DNA of 64,000 nt from Armatimonadota bacterium (lineage in GTDB: Bacteria > Armatimonadota > HRBIN16), in NCBI GenBank assembly GCA_026003195.1, contig BPGU01000005.1, positions 1 through 64,000 of the forward strand. The letters run 5' to 3'. Below, piece after piece: positions 44,394 to 52,746 of this stretch. The position numbers and the translations under genes are program-made. The notes below the pieces were generated by a model. That model was given only the letters and a program-made list of their open reading frames with translations. It was not told the origin of the DNA and searched no databases. How positions within the stretch are numbered: the stretch's first letter is position 1; the number at the start of each line of letters is the position of its first letter.

Positions 44394-44470
44394 AAGGTGC
44401 GGTCAAGTGCTGTGGAAGGATGTATGATAGGCTCAGTCTATCGTTAACCTTCCACGCCGTACCGCACCTT
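44394..44470 (-). ncRNA. Y-like RNA candidate (second copy), 77 nt
   Basis: On the minus strand the ends pair as AAGGUGCGGU / ACCGCACCUU. One unpaired A then follows on the 5' strand, then C-G, G-U, G-U against CUUG of the 3' strand. An inner stem GUGGAAGG / CCUUCCAC and an apical GAUAG / CUAUC with 7-base loop complete one long hairpin. The 3' strand reads GCACUUGACCGC; human Y1 reads GCACUUGACUAG by my recollection. The same end sequences occur at 62449 beside the Ro60 gene. It fills the gap between the genes at 43293 and 44542; a U-rich run (UUAUUGUUUG) follows. Confidence 0.65.
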
Positions 44471-44541
44471 TGCAGTCGAGGTCGAGAAGGCAGCCAGGGG
44501 AAAGCTCCCATCTCGTACCCCGCATATAAATTATTGGCATC

Positions 44542-45234
44542 TCAGAGATCGCCATCAAACGCAGGAGGCATCGGGATATAGCGTTTACCTTCAGCTACCA
44601 GACTCCGGTACAGCTCCTGCAGGTTCTCTATCGCTTCCTGTGGCGTCTCACCGTCCGCCTGGAACGTCCACCTGCCCAGATAGGGCACGCAGGCGATGTA
44701 ACCGCCACCGTACTCCTCAGGGAGCTGACGCACCTCCACCGGATAGCTCAACACATGCTCCGGTAACTCGTCATCATCCACAGGCAACTCCATCTCGTCT
44801 ATCAGCTTCGAGATGGTGTCCTCGCTGATCCAGTACCGGTTCATGCTGTCGTCCTCTACATAGCAAGTCCAGACGGTCTCGCTCTCGCGACTGAACTGCA
44901 GGTAGAGCGAACCGGCGAGCACCGTATCGTGCATTACGAGATCCGATGGGAACTCCTTCAGGTGTAGCGCCTGACCGTCCTGTAACTGCGTGAGCGCCAG
45001 CAACAGGTCAAAATGCGCATCGGCTGGACTGAGCTCCAGCTGCTGGTTTATCAACAACACGTCACCGGCAAAATAGTCCACGATCATCGTGTCCGGTAAC
45101 GCGGACAGAGCGGCGAGAGCTCTGGGCATCTCGCGCTTCGCATGGGCGATCAGGTTATCGTTGATGACCACAGCGAAGGATACGTCTCTCGCTATCTCAG
45201 TAGAAGCCCTTACCGCTTTGTATCCCATCGTCAT
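44542..45234 (-). CDS. Protein with C-terminal HicB-like domain, 230 aa
   Basis: C-terminal ~65 residues (LSYPVEVRQLPEEYGGGYIACVPYL...ETPQEAIENLQELYRSLV) match the HicB-like pattern of the 181-aa product at 31324. The ~160-residue N-terminal part is different: a helical/strand mix ending in an acidic linker (MELPVDDDELPE). ATG 45234 overlaps the upstream stop. No HicA is nearby. The Y-like RNA lies 71 bases downstream. Confidence 0.6.
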   Translation of the reverse strand: MTMGYKAVRASTEIARDVSFAVVINDNLIAHAKREMPRALAALSALPDTMIVDYFAGDVLLINQQLELSPADAHFDLLLALTQLQDGQALHLKEFPSDLVMHDTVLAGSLYLQFSRESETVWTCYVEDDSMNRYWISEDTISKLIDEMELPVDDDELPEHVLSYPVEVRQLPEEYGGGYIACVPYLGRWTFQADGETPQEAIENLQELYRSLVAEGKRYIPMPPAFDGDL

Positions 45235-45497
45235 GCTCCTTCCTCACTCAGCAGGGTTACACCGAACGCGCCGGGCTCGTCACCGTACTGGATACAACAG
45301 CCCATGGACTGGAGAACGGGCAGGATATCGTGCTTGATATACTCGTCCGAATCCCTGCCCTGTTCGCGACAGAACCGCTCGTAAGAGGCACGTAACTCCA
45401 TCAGCGAACACCAGCCCTCACCACCTATCCTGCAACAGGTGCGAGCCCAGCGCTTAATGAACGGTAGAACCGGATCGCCCCTGAAGGCTCTCGGCAT
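45231..45497 (-). CDS. Small winged-helix-like protein, 88 aa
   Basis: FIKRWARTCCRIGGEGWCSLMELRASYERFCREQGRD, then a short strand pair (YGDEPGAFGVTLL), resembles the winged-helix domain found at the C-terminus of D5-type phage primase-helicases, where it binds DNA. Here it stands alone. An independent regulator is equally possible. Confidence 0.55.
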   Translation of the reverse strand: MPRAFRGDPVLPFIKRWARTCCRIGGEGWCSLMELRASYERFCREQGRDSDEYIKHDILPVLQSMGCCIQYGDEPGAFGVTLLSEEGA

Positions 45498-45518
45498 AGA
45501 ACATCACACTCCTGTACA

Positions 45519-46034
45519 CTACAGCCGCCTGATGGAATCCGGTGTCGGCGTGCTCAATTTAGCGATAGACTCTATCCTGGACCTGAGCTCCTTCAGTTTC
45601 TTGATGCGGTCGCTCATCTTGCCGGACTCCGCCGGCTTGTCCAGCAGGTCAGCGAGCTCCTTCATCACCTTACTCAGTTGTGAGATACGACCTGCCAGAT
45701 CGGGAGATATGGACTTCACACTGGACTCTACCTGAGCGAGCCACTTCAAATCTGTCAGTATCATCGCCGCTACAGTGGAGCTCATGGCGTTCAGCATGTT
45801 CCGCAGTATCTCCCTGTCCTGACTGTTGACATCGGAACTGTCCGACACGTCCAGATATGCCTCTATCTGCGCAACAGCCACATCAACCGCTGCAGAGGCC
45901 AGATAACTGGAATGCACCATGGAACAGAGGCCAATGACTATCATCCTGTCCTTATACTGCTCGGAATCCGTGTCCTGAGCGTTTGCTACCGTGAGCGATA
46001 GCATCAGCAATAACGGAACGATGTACCTGTACAT
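45519..46034 (-). CDS. Exported helical protein, 171 aa
   Basis: Signal peptide MYRYIVPLLLMLSLTVANAQ, probable cleavage after ANA. The mature part is almost entirely helical with heptad-like repeats (AQVESSVKSISPDLAGRISQL). AAGGAGGTATACCAGG precedes ATG 46034. It may act in the periplasm or cell envelope, for example in lysis or superinfection exclusion, but no motif shows it. Confidence 0.65.
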   Translation of the reverse strand: MYRYIVPLLLMLSLTVANAQDTDSEQYKDRMIVIGLCSMVHSSYLASAAVDVAVAQIEAYLDVSDSSDVNSQDREILRNMLNAMSSTVAAMILTDLKWLAQVESSVKSISPDLAGRISQLSKVMKELADLLDKPAESGKMSDRIKKLKELRSRIESIAKLSTPTPDSIRRL

Positions 46035-46048
46035 CCTGGTATACCTCC

Positions 46049-46894
46049 TTATATCTCCAGAGTGAGTTGCTTCGGTGCCAGACGGACGATATCGTAGTTG
46101 GCGATGAATAACTCATCGCCCGGTCTGGCACTGTTACCGCCGACGTTGTTCATACCGTACTGTAACCGCCACGGTACCTGCTGGTACCCGCTGAACAGCC
46201 CGCGTACCAGCTCGCAATCGTCATAGGTGATCAACCACCTGTGCTGACACTGCTTGCAAAACTCGGCGAACCGATGATGGTCGAACATCTCGTGCAACTT
46301 ACCGCCCCTGCCGTACAGATAACCACCGGCGGTCACATAGGGCGGGTCCAGGAAGATGAACACGTTCTCACCTTCCTGCATCAACAGCTCCGAATAGTCC
46401 AGATTGGTTATCTCCACGCCCTGCAACAACGGCGAGAGCTGCTGGATGCGCCGGATAACGCTCGCACTGAACAGCTTCTGATAGGCATACTCGGAGAAGG
46501 TGCCTCCTACATCCACCAGCCCGCTGAAGCCGATGCGGTTCAGCACAAAGTAGCGTGTGGCACGCTCCACAGGCGATCCGTCCTGCAGGTTATGCTTCAG
46601 ATACGAGAACAGGTCGTGCGGGGACTCGTAACGACTCTTGAGATCCATCACGAGCTTCATCATCTCCGCCGGATGGTCCCGAATAGAACGCCACAGGTAG
46701 TATATGTCCGTGTTCAGGTCGTTGATCCAGTAACGTCGCTCGGGATAGAGCTGCCTCAACGTCAGGAACACGGATCCCCCGCCCACCATGGGCTCGCGAT
46801 ACTCGCCATGCTCAGGCACCAGTGGCAGTATCTGCGGTATCGCCCTGTTCTTGCCTCCGGGATACCTCAAAGGAGACGGCAAGAGTTTCAACAT
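46049..46894 (-). CDS. dam: DNA adenine methyltransferase, Dam/D12 class, 281 aa
   Basis: RYPGGK (10-15), EPMVGGGSVFL (34-44) and DPPY (183-186) are the SAM-binding and catalytic motifs of D12-class enzymes. It shares little beyond these with the Dam-like protein at 8761, so the two probably recognise different sites or have different origins. It follows a strong hairpin, which may separate it from the upstream transcript. Confidence 0.9.
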   Translation of the reverse strand: MLKLLPSPLRYPGGKNRAIPQILPLVPEHGEYREPMVGGGSVFLTLRQLYPERRYWINDLNTDIYYLWRSIRDHPAEMMKLVMDLKSRYESPHDLFSYLKHNLQDGSPVERATRYFVLNRIGFSGLVDVGGTFSEYAYQKLFSASVIRRIQQLSPLLQGVEITNLDYSELLMQEGENVFIFLDPPYVTAGGYLYGRGGKLHEMFDHHRFAEFCKQCQHRWLITYDDCELVRGLFSGYQQVPWRLQYGMNNVGGNSARPGDELFIANYDIVRLAPKQLTLEI

Positions 46895-46925
46895 ATCTGC
46901 TCACCAGTAGGGATAGATAAGCAGA

Positions 46926-46951
46926 AGGGCGGCGGAAGGTACCGCCGCCCT
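46926..46951 (-). terminator. 10-bp G/C hairpin
   Basis: AGGGCGGCGG, loop AAGGTA, then CCGCCGCCCT between the gene at 46978 and the Dam gene. A T-containing stretch (TCTGCTTATC) follows on the minus strand. Probably a terminator or attenuator of the right-hand operon. Confidence 0.55.
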
Positions 46952-46977
46952 GGTAAAGAGAGGTATTTTGATGAACG

Positions 46978-47160
46978 CTACGGGAACATCGCTTCCCACT
47001 CCTGTTCACTCAGTTCGAGCCAGTCCATGGGTTCAAACTCACAGTCATCCAGGTAACCGTCATCGGCTTCTGGATACTGCATCAGGTGCTGCCAGTCGTC
47101 CTCAGTCCAGAAGCTCTCGGTATCGAATCCCTGCAGTGGTTCATTCATCCTGTTCATCAT
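46978..47160 (-). CDS. Small very acidic protein, 60 aa
   Basis: MMNRMNEPLQGFDTESFWTE... with about 20 acidic residues and several Trp, e.g. DCEFEPMDWLELSEQEWEAM. Such small acidic phage proteins often mimic DNA or inhibit host enzymes, but I cannot assign one. GGAGGTACCG precedes the start; ATG 47157 is equally possible. Overlaps the upstream gene by 20 bases and is the last gene before the hairpin at 46926. Confidence 0.6.
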   Translation of the reverse strand: MMNRMNEPLQGFDTESFWTEDDWQHLMQYPEADDGYLDDCEFEPMDWLELSEQEWEAMFP

Positions 47161-48445
47161 CGGTACCTCCTTCCAGCTGCTTGTGCACTGCAAAGGCTAA
47201 ACGATGCACGCCACTCATCCAGCGCCCCGGTACCAGGAACACCGGCTCGCCGTCCAGCACGGTACGAATGCCCATCAACTGAAGCTCCAGCTCCATGTAA
47301 GAACGTGCCAAATCGGCGTCAATGACACACTCGCCGTTCTGCTCATCGACGGTGGCCGCCCATTTGGCTGAGTTTGTATACGCGGCAACAGGCAGGAACA
47401 CCGCCCTGCCACCATGATGCTCCAGCACCTCAAACACCGGTCCCGACTCACCGTATCGGGGCTCCTCCCAGCTGGGCTTGAAGGTGTACAGATACTCCGA
47501 TAGCGGTACCGCGTAATCGGAGTTCCTGGTGTTATAGATGCAGAACTCCATCCTGCCAGGCGAGCCGCCCATCTCGTCATACCTCACCTTCACCAGCCCA
47601 TACCGGTCCCGACCGATGTTGAACTTGAACGAGAAGTAGCTGCGTACACCGTACCCCTTGCGGAGCAGTCTGCTGAAGATGGAGCCCCTCTTTGAAGGTC
47701 GCACCAGCGGGTTATCGCCGTCCAGATAGATGGGACCGAATCCCTTTGCATAGGGCGCCAGCAGATAGAGCGGCTTGCGTTCACCGTTCGCGTCTGTCAG
47801 ATATTCGTCGACCATTCTCGGCACGTCCCTGCATAACAGGTCCATCGCGTACGGTAACAGCATCGGTATCGTGGGGAACATCGATAGAGTACCACCGGGA
47901 ACCGGCATCTCCATCCAGCGCTCGTCACCGGATACCTTCAACTCCGCCCCGGGCACAGCAGGCGCCGCATCTATCAGGTCGGTGAACATCTCCTTCAACT
48001 CATCCCGGGTCGGCCCGTTCACCGGATACATGCTCTGAGGCACCGCCAGCATCCACTGGTCATACAGTTTGATCATGGGCACGAACCCGCGCCTGGTCAG
48101 ATAACCGTACCCGGGTGCACGTGCGACCACCTTGCCCTCTACCGTGCGATGAGAAGGTTCCAGCGCACACACGAACCTGTAAGAGTGACGTCGCTCCGGT
48201 CGGTCTATCCATACACCGGCAGGTTGACGCAAGCCGGTCAACCGGAACCTCAGACCAATATAGCCCTGCGGTATGATATCCACACACCGACCGTCGGACA
48301 CGATCAACACCGTAGCCCGATGGTCGTACCGGTCCAGCGCACGGATGATGGTATCCACAACAGGCGGGCTGTGGAACCTCAAATCGCGCTTACCGGGCAA
48401 CACCTTATGCAGTGTTCCGTCACCCAGTATCCCGTTAAGCAACAT
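47141..48445 (-). CDS. Hypothetical protein, 434 aa
   Basis: Not recognised. Beta-rich with many Arg, Tyr and Pro residues (GERKPLYLLAPYAKGFGPIY, RYGLVKVRYDEM). GGAGGTAGCCAGGA precedes ATG 48445, which overlaps the upstream gene by 11 bases. It heads the segment downstream of the first VWA/MoxR pair, so it may be a component or target of that system. Confidence 0.65.
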   Translation of the reverse strand: MLLNGILGDGTLHKVLPGKRDLRFHSPPVVDTIIRALDRYDHRATVLIVSDGRCVDIIPQGYIGLRFRLTGLRQPAGVWIDRPERRHSYRFVCALEPSHRTVEGKVVARAPGYGYLTRRGFVPMIKLYDQWMLAVPQSMYPVNGPTRDELKEMFTDLIDAAPAVPGAELKVSGDERWMEMPVPGGTLSMFPTIPMLLPYAMDLLCRDVPRMVDEYLTDANGERKPLYLLAPYAKGFGPIYLDGDNPLVRPSKRGSIFSRLLRKGYGVRSYFSFKFNIGRDRYGLVKVRYDEMGGSPGRMEFCIYNTRNSDYAVPLSEYLYTFKPSWEEPRYGESGPVFEVLEHHGGRAVFLPVAAYTNSAKWAATVDEQNGECVIDADLARSYMELELQLMGIRTVLDGEPVFLVPGRWMSGVHRLAFAVHKQLEGGTDDEQDE

Positions 48446-49556
48446 TCCTGGCTACCTCCGCAAATTCCGGTTGCACCCCTAACTGGGAGCACATGAGTCT
48501 GTACGTCTTGTAGATGGTATCGGTATCGCAGATACTGGCACGCTCAGAATAGGTTCTGGACTCGATATCGGGCACATGCAGTCCGTCCATGACCAGTCCT
48601 TCCACAACACGAGCCCTGAAGGTCTTCCATCCGCTCAGGAGCGCCGTGGCTACCGATGTGGAATAGGACGCCATCCTGCCGAGCAGATAGGCGCTCATGA
48701 TGATACTGCTCTTGCGGGCGACCGATACGCTTATATCGCTCAGATACCGATACATGGCGTAACCTATCGGACCGTGAAGCAGCATCAACAACTCGTTACG
48801 CTCCAGACCGGTATAGCCCATCACCGAAGCCAGTATCGCCAGATAGTCCGCATGCAGGTACCGGATACGGGCATATCGACCTGGTAGATCGGATAGGGAG
48901 CGGGTATCGTCCAGCGGACAGAAGCTGGTGTTGTCCCCGCTGCGGAACAATACCGCACCGCGCGGATAGTCCGGTATGAACATATCGCTCAGCGGGTTCA
49001 GACCAACCATGGTGTTCAATACGCGGTTCATCTCCATCAGGAACCGATACCGGGGCATCCCTTCGGCACAGACACGCCAGGACGAGATGCACGGATAGTT
49101 CCAGAACACGCCCTCCTCGTCCTTGACCGACACCACAAACGAGCCGAACACGTTCACCGGTATCCGGTCAAGCTCGTATCCGCCGGGGATGACCATCGCC
49201 TTATCGCATCTCAATAGCACTGTCTCCGGCATCGGCTCCATCAACCACTGATGAAAGATCTGCTCCATCGGTCTGCTGAGTCCAGGCATCACCACGAACT
49301 CGCCGTCTAACCATCCGCCCGGTCTGTAGATGACCACGCCGTGCTCATCAATCGCCACGTCCGGACAGTAGACGGAACAGCCCGGCGGGTTCAACCTGCC
49401 GAACAAATGGATGACGGGTACGTTCCTGGGCGATAAGAGATTGTCCCTGTACAGGAGTGCGTTATGGCTGGAATAACAATCTGTTAAACTTCTGGAACTG
49501 CCACCTGAATATATCCTGCATAACAGGTCGTTGAGGTTGGACGGATAGAGGTTCAT
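48435..49556 (-). CDS. Hypothetical protein, 373 aa
   Basis: Not recognised. The first ~150 residues are beta-rich (LDRIPVNVFGSFVVSVKDEE), the rest helical (ARKSSIIMSAYLLGRMASYS). It starts one base after the stop of the metallopeptidase-VWA gene, with GAGGAGGAATGAG as ribosome site, implying joint expression. Confidence 0.65.
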   Translation of the reverse strand: MNLYPSNLNDLLCRIYSGGSSRSLTDCYSSHNALLYRDNLLSPRNVPVIHLFGRLNPPGCSVYCPDVAIDEHGVVIYRPGGWLDGEFVVMPGLSRPMEQIFHQWLMEPMPETVLLRCDKAMVIPGGYELDRIPVNVFGSFVVSVKDEEGVFWNYPCISSWRVCAEGMPRYRFLMEMNRVLNTMVGLNPLSDMFIPDYPRGAVLFRSGDNTSFCPLDDTRSLSDLPGRYARIRYLHADYLAILASVMGYTGLERNELLMLLHGPIGYAMYRYLSDISVSVARKSSIIMSAYLLGRMASYSTSVATALLSGWKTFRARVVEGLVMDGLHVPDIESRTYSERASICDTDTIYKTYRLMCSQLGVQPEFAEVARNVA

Positions 49557-49557
49557 C

Positions 49558-50904
49558 TCATTCCTCCTCTACCAGGATAACGGTACCGCCTATCTTGCGG
49601 GGCGTGCTGGGATCGCCTTGCACAATCCAGTACCAGCGTTCGGGATAGCGTGGCTGGAACGGCTCACCATAGTCCATACCGTCGGTCAATACCACCACCG
49701 TATCCGGATAGCTGTCCAGCGTGTTTAGATAGTCCTCAATGCACTTGAAGCTGGTACCTCCCGTATGCGGCTTGTCTGTCACGACGGTGCTGAAGTAGTG
49801 TTCCCTTACCTTGAACGGACTCTGCTTTATCATGCTCACGAAGCCGCTCAGCACCTCATCGCTGACGCTACCACTGCTATCGTAGAACACCTCTACCGTC
49901 TTTGGGACAGGTCTCGTGGTGACCAGTGGCGATTCATCAGGCGGATAGAGATGCCCGTAGCGACGGTTGTATCCGAGGTGCTTCTTCAGTCCGAACAGTC
50001 TGCGTATCTGGTGCCATGCCAGCCTGCTGGACTTGAACCGGAGCTCCCTGTCCTTCTCGCTGTACCCGCTCGGTGAATAGCGGAACACGCCCTCGGTGGC
50101 ATCATACTGGTAGTGACCGTCGTTGATGAGCTCGTGTTTGACCTGCTCGTGGATCTCCTTCATCATGGTGACGATATCGCTATCCGATTGCAACAGGTTC
50201 ACCGGATAGATATAGCCCCGTTTGCCGTCGGACACCACAAGCACATGCGCATCCTCCGGTAGATGGGAAGCGTTGTCTGCAACAGGCTCCACGCCCCATT
50301 GCCGGAGTACCTGTATGGCGTTACCTTTAGTGCATACCGTGGCGTTACCGGCAACGGCGACCAGCGCCTTATAAATCAACAGATGCCTCTGTAACCAGTC
50401 GTCCGGATAGTTCTGCTGCACCGCATACTGGCGCACCTGGTCGGCAAACGGGAAGCTATCCAGTCTCACGAACGGATACACGGTCTTTCCTAACCGGAGC
50501 CAGCCGTCGTTCACCGCTATCTCCTTCGCCAGGATCATCATGGCATCGGTGAACTCACCAGGCGGACCGTCCAGATGACCTAACAGGATATGAGCCAGCT
50601 CGTGATGCAAGAGATGCACCGACTCTTTCAGGAACACCTCCTGCCCCATCCGCATCAGCGCGTCCAGATAGTCCAGGTCTACCAGCAGGTTGATGGCACG
50701 CGACTTCTTGTCTAACTCCACCGCCATCGCCGCATGACGTATGGGCTTATACTGGAACCTGGTCATCAGGAGCAGACTGTCCGAGATGGGAGCGGGCAGT
50801 CTCGTGTGGATCGCCATGCCGAGATTGCCTATCAGATACTGGGACTCATAATGGCGTCTGGACTCCATCAGGTACCGGATGAACTGCTCAGTGGGCTCGC
50901 TCAT
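49558..50904 (-). CDS. Metallopeptidase-like plus VWA domain protein (DUF2201 type), 448 aa
   Basis: N-terminal HExxH: H101-E-L-A-H105 within LLHHELAHILLGH, a zinc-peptidase-like helix. C-terminal VWA domain with metal-ion site D342-S-S-G-S346 and VVLTDGMDYG later. This is the DUF2201 architecture, which usually sits beside a MoxR ATPase, as here (17-base overlap). Such pairs act as chaperones or assembly/remodelling machines, the VWA protein binding the substrate. A second pair is at 57506/58913. Whether the peptidase is active is unknown. Confidence 0.8.
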   Translation of the reverse strand: MSEPTEQFIRYLMESRRHYESQYLIGNLGMAIHTRLPAPISDSLLLMTRFQYKPIRHAAMAVELDKKSRAINLLVDLDYLDALMRMGQEVFLKESVHLLHHELAHILLGHLDGPPGEFTDAMMILAKEIAVNDGWLRLGKTVYPFVRLDSFPFADQVRQYAVQQNYPDDWLQRHLLIYKALVAVAGNATVCTKGNAIQVLRQWGVEPVADNASHLPEDAHVLVVSDGKRGYIYPVNLLQSDSDIVTMMKEIHEQVKHELINDGHYQYDATEGVFRYSPSGYSEKDRELRFKSSRLAWHQIRRLFGLKKHLGYNRRYGHLYPPDESPLVTTRPVPKTVEVFYDSSGSVSDEVLSGFVSMIKQSPFKVREHYFSTVVTDKPHTGGTSFKCIEDYLNTLDSYPDTVVVLTDGMDYGEPFQPRYPERWYWIVQGDPSTPRKIGGTVILVEEE

Positions 50905-51880
50905 CTTGTATCTCCCTCAACTCGCCAATCTGCGTGATGGCATCGGTCCATACCTCCGGTCTGTGACGCCACAGCCCGAGCCGAATAGCCTCAGGCAACA
51001 CTCTAAGCACCGGCTGGAGCTTCATCGCATCCGACTTCTTCCTGACCAGTCTCAAGAGCGACACAAAGAGCGGAATCATCACGCTGTTGCCTTCTATGGT
51101 GGAAGCGGCGCCCTTCGGATCCTGTAACAACCGCTTGAACGTCCAGACGTTACCGGACTTCAACGCCTCCTGCAGTTGAGAGATGGGCAAACTCACATCC
51201 TCCGTGAACACATACCGTACCGGCTCGCCCATCAGATGCACCTGGATGATGGACTCCTGAGTTCTCGGAGGAACCATCCACCGCTTATCCTCCGGTAGAG
51301 TGAGCACCCACTCCATCACCGCAGGCGCATGGTCCGGATACTTCTCCAGCAGATACTGGTCCGCACCGAGATCATACATGTCCACTCTCAACTTCAACTG
51401 GAACCTGTCCAGCACGGTTATCTCCAGCGGCGAGGTGTTGAAGTACCTGCCGTCCTTGTCGGGATTAGCCAGCCCGATGATGGACTGGATGTTCAGGGGA
51501 ACACCACAAAGCGAGTGACTGCGCATCACTTCCAGCAGTGCGTTATAGATATCCGGCTCCTCCAGGTTCCTGTTGAACTCGTCCAGGATGAGCACGATGG
51601 GCTTGTGCGTGTTGTCCCGTTCGTCAAAGGAATCGAACATATCGTGCGGGATATAGGTCATCCAGCGTCGTCCATGCTTCTCCGTCGGGAACGGCGCCAG
51701 AATATCCGCCTTATGGATTTGACTGACGCTGGTGTACACGCACTTGAACTGCGGGAACTCCGTCTCCACCAGATGACGAATCGCTTCGGTCTTGCCTATA
51801 CCATGCGGACCGATGACCAGCACGTTCATACCGTGCTGGATGGCTTTGCGGATGGTGTTCAGCTTAGCGTATTCCGCCAT
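50888..51880 (-). CDS. MoxR-type AAA+ ATPase, 330 aa
   Basis: Walker A GPHGIGKT (24-31), Walker B VLILDEFNR, and sensor segment SIIGLANPDKDG, then LDRFQLKLRV as in the arginine-finger region of the MoxR group. AGGAGGTAGACT precedes ATG 51880. It overlaps its VWA partner's start. A probable remodelling ATPase acting on phage or host complexes. A palindrome 24 bases upstream may end the previous transcript. Confidence 0.82.
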   Translation of the reverse strand: MAEYAKLNTIRKAIQHGMNVLVIGPHGIGKTEAIRHLVETEFPQFKCVYTSVSQIHKADILAPFPTEKHGRRWMTYIPHDMFDSFDERDNTHKPIVLILDEFNRNLEEPDIYNALLEVMRSHSLCGVPLNIQSIIGLANPDKDGRYFNTSPLEITVLDRFQLKLRVDMYDLGADQYLLEKYPDHAPAVMEWVLTLPEDKRWMVPPRTQESIIQVHLMGEPVRYVFTEDVSLPISQLQEALKSGNVWTFKRLLQDPKGAASTIEGNSVMIPLFVSLLRLVRKKSDAMKLQPVLRVLPEAIRLGLWRHRPEVWTDAITQIGELREIQDERAH

Positions 51881-51903
51881 AGTCTACCTCCTGGAATATG
51901 GGA

Positions 51904-51925
51904 ATGGGGGCATATATGCCCCCAT
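51904..51925. terminator. Perfect 22-base palindrome
   Basis: ATGGGGGCAT joined to ATATGCCCCCAT as one unbroken palindrome between the 135-aa gene and the MoxR gene. As RNA it folds into a 9-bp G/C hairpin with a 4-base AUAU loop. No long T-run follows. It may be a terminator, a processing site or a protein-binding operator. Confidence 0.5.
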
Positions 51926-51930
51926 CTGGA

Positions 51931-52338
51931 CTACTGAACCTTCACGTTGCCGGGTTGTGCGTCTGCAACGAACACCTCATCCTCCTGGAACAGCGGGTTC
52001 AGCTTCATTGTCTGGATGAGGATGGTCGCCGCGCCTGCCTGCACGGCGTCCATGTTATACATGCCGACCTTCTTCCATCGCTCCAGCGACAGTTGCAGCG
52101 CCTGCTGATAGAGATCAACGATGGCGTCCACTTTGGCACGATCGTCGGCTCCTGCAGCGGAGCTATCGCCCTGCAGGTACTCTACCGGCATATACTTCAC
52201 CGCCTGCAGGAACACGGTGGCTGTACCAGCCTGCACATCGTTCGGAGTGTAATCCTCTTTGAGCTCACTCCAGATGTGCTGCACCTTGCGCAGGCAGTAT
52301 CCGTACAGCGCTGCGATGTTCTCCATGGCTTCTTTCAT
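51931..52338 (-). CDS. Hypothetical helical protein, 135 aa
   Basis: Predominantly helical with Ala/Gln/Val-rich repeats: two similar halves, each with (D/N)(V/A)VQAG.AT(V/I)(F/L)(L/I)Q.(V/M)K...L. The internal duplication (DVQAGTATVFLQAVKYMPVE versus AVQAGAATILIQTMKLNPLF) is clear. GGAGGTTACTACC precedes ATG 52338. Function unknown; resembles a small structural or scaffold protein. Confidence 0.65.
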   Translation of the reverse strand: MKEAMENIAALYGYCLRKVQHIWSELKEDYTPNDVQAGTATVFLQAVKYMPVEYLQGDSSAAGADDRAKVDAIVDLYQQALQLSLERWKKVGMYNMDAVQAGAATILIQTMKLNPLFQEDEVFVADAQPGNVKVQ

Positions 52339-52501
52339 GGTAGTAACCTCCAGTGATGAGATAGATTGCCAGCACCAGCGCGCTCAGCATGTACAGAATG
52401 AGCAGATAGCACGCCGGTCTGGAGCTGTTGTAGCCGGCTCTGTATTCGGCTACGAGGTAACACAGCATGCAAACGATAAACAGCGCTATCGTGCACAGCA
52501 T
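52265..52501 (-). CDS. Two-pass membrane protein, 78 aa
   Basis: Hydrophobic segments CTIALFIVCMLCYLVA and YLLILYMLSALVLAIYLI are joined by a polar loop. The preferred start is ATG 52501 after GGTGGTGATGCAC; the ATG at 52507 is close by. The C-terminal 25 residues overlap the next gene by 74 bases and look less constrained. Two-helix proteins of this size in phages are often holins or antiholins, but no lysis gene is nearby. Confidence 0.5.
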   Translation of the reverse strand: MLCTIALFIVCMLCYLVAEYRAGYNSSRPACYLLILYMLSALVLAIYLITGGYYHERSHGEHRSAVRILPAQGAAHLE

Positions 52502-52564
52502 GTGCATCACCACCGACGGATAAAGATATGTCGGAACGCGCCGGAAGGTACTGTATCTATCGGT
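52502..52564. promoter_or_regulatory. Divergent intergenic region
   Basis: Lies between the minus-strand membrane gene and a plus-strand small gene. It contains TATCTATC-type stretches on the plus strand and TATCTTTATCC on the minus strand, the latter also seen in the divergent gap at 27294. No full promoter is clear. Confidence 0.3.
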
Positions 52565-52741
52565 ATGATGGACACAAGGCGATTGCTCTACCTCATGACA
52601 GTCACCGATAAGATACACCAGCTCCAGCGGTTCCGACAGAGCGAGTTACCGACACCTGCCTACCAGCGTATCCGGGATGTACAGGGCAACAGTGCAGCAC
52701 TGCGCTGGTGGCTGGTGCGGAAGATGCGAGGTCAGCGTTAA
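52565..52741 (+). CDS. Small basic protein, 58 aa, plus strand
   Basis: The stretch holds no other gene, and its plus-strand frame reads MMDTRRLLYLMTVTDKIHQL, then QSELPTPAYQRIRDVQGNSA and RKMRGQR. Composition is natural and basic, with an amphipathic helix. A GGAAGG lies too far upstream to serve as a usual ribosome site, so it may be leaderless. The third plus-strand gene accepted here. Confidence 0.45.
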   Translation: MMDTRRLLYLMTVTDKIHQLQRFRQSELPTPAYQRIRDVQGNSAALRWWLVRKMRGQR

Positions 52742-52746
52742 GGGGA

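Noticed and set aside
44143-44511. Minus-strand frame crossing the Y-like RNA region
   Set aside because: Two thirds of it lies inside the family A gene in another frame, and its composition (Pro/Arg/Cys-rich) is that of a shadow.
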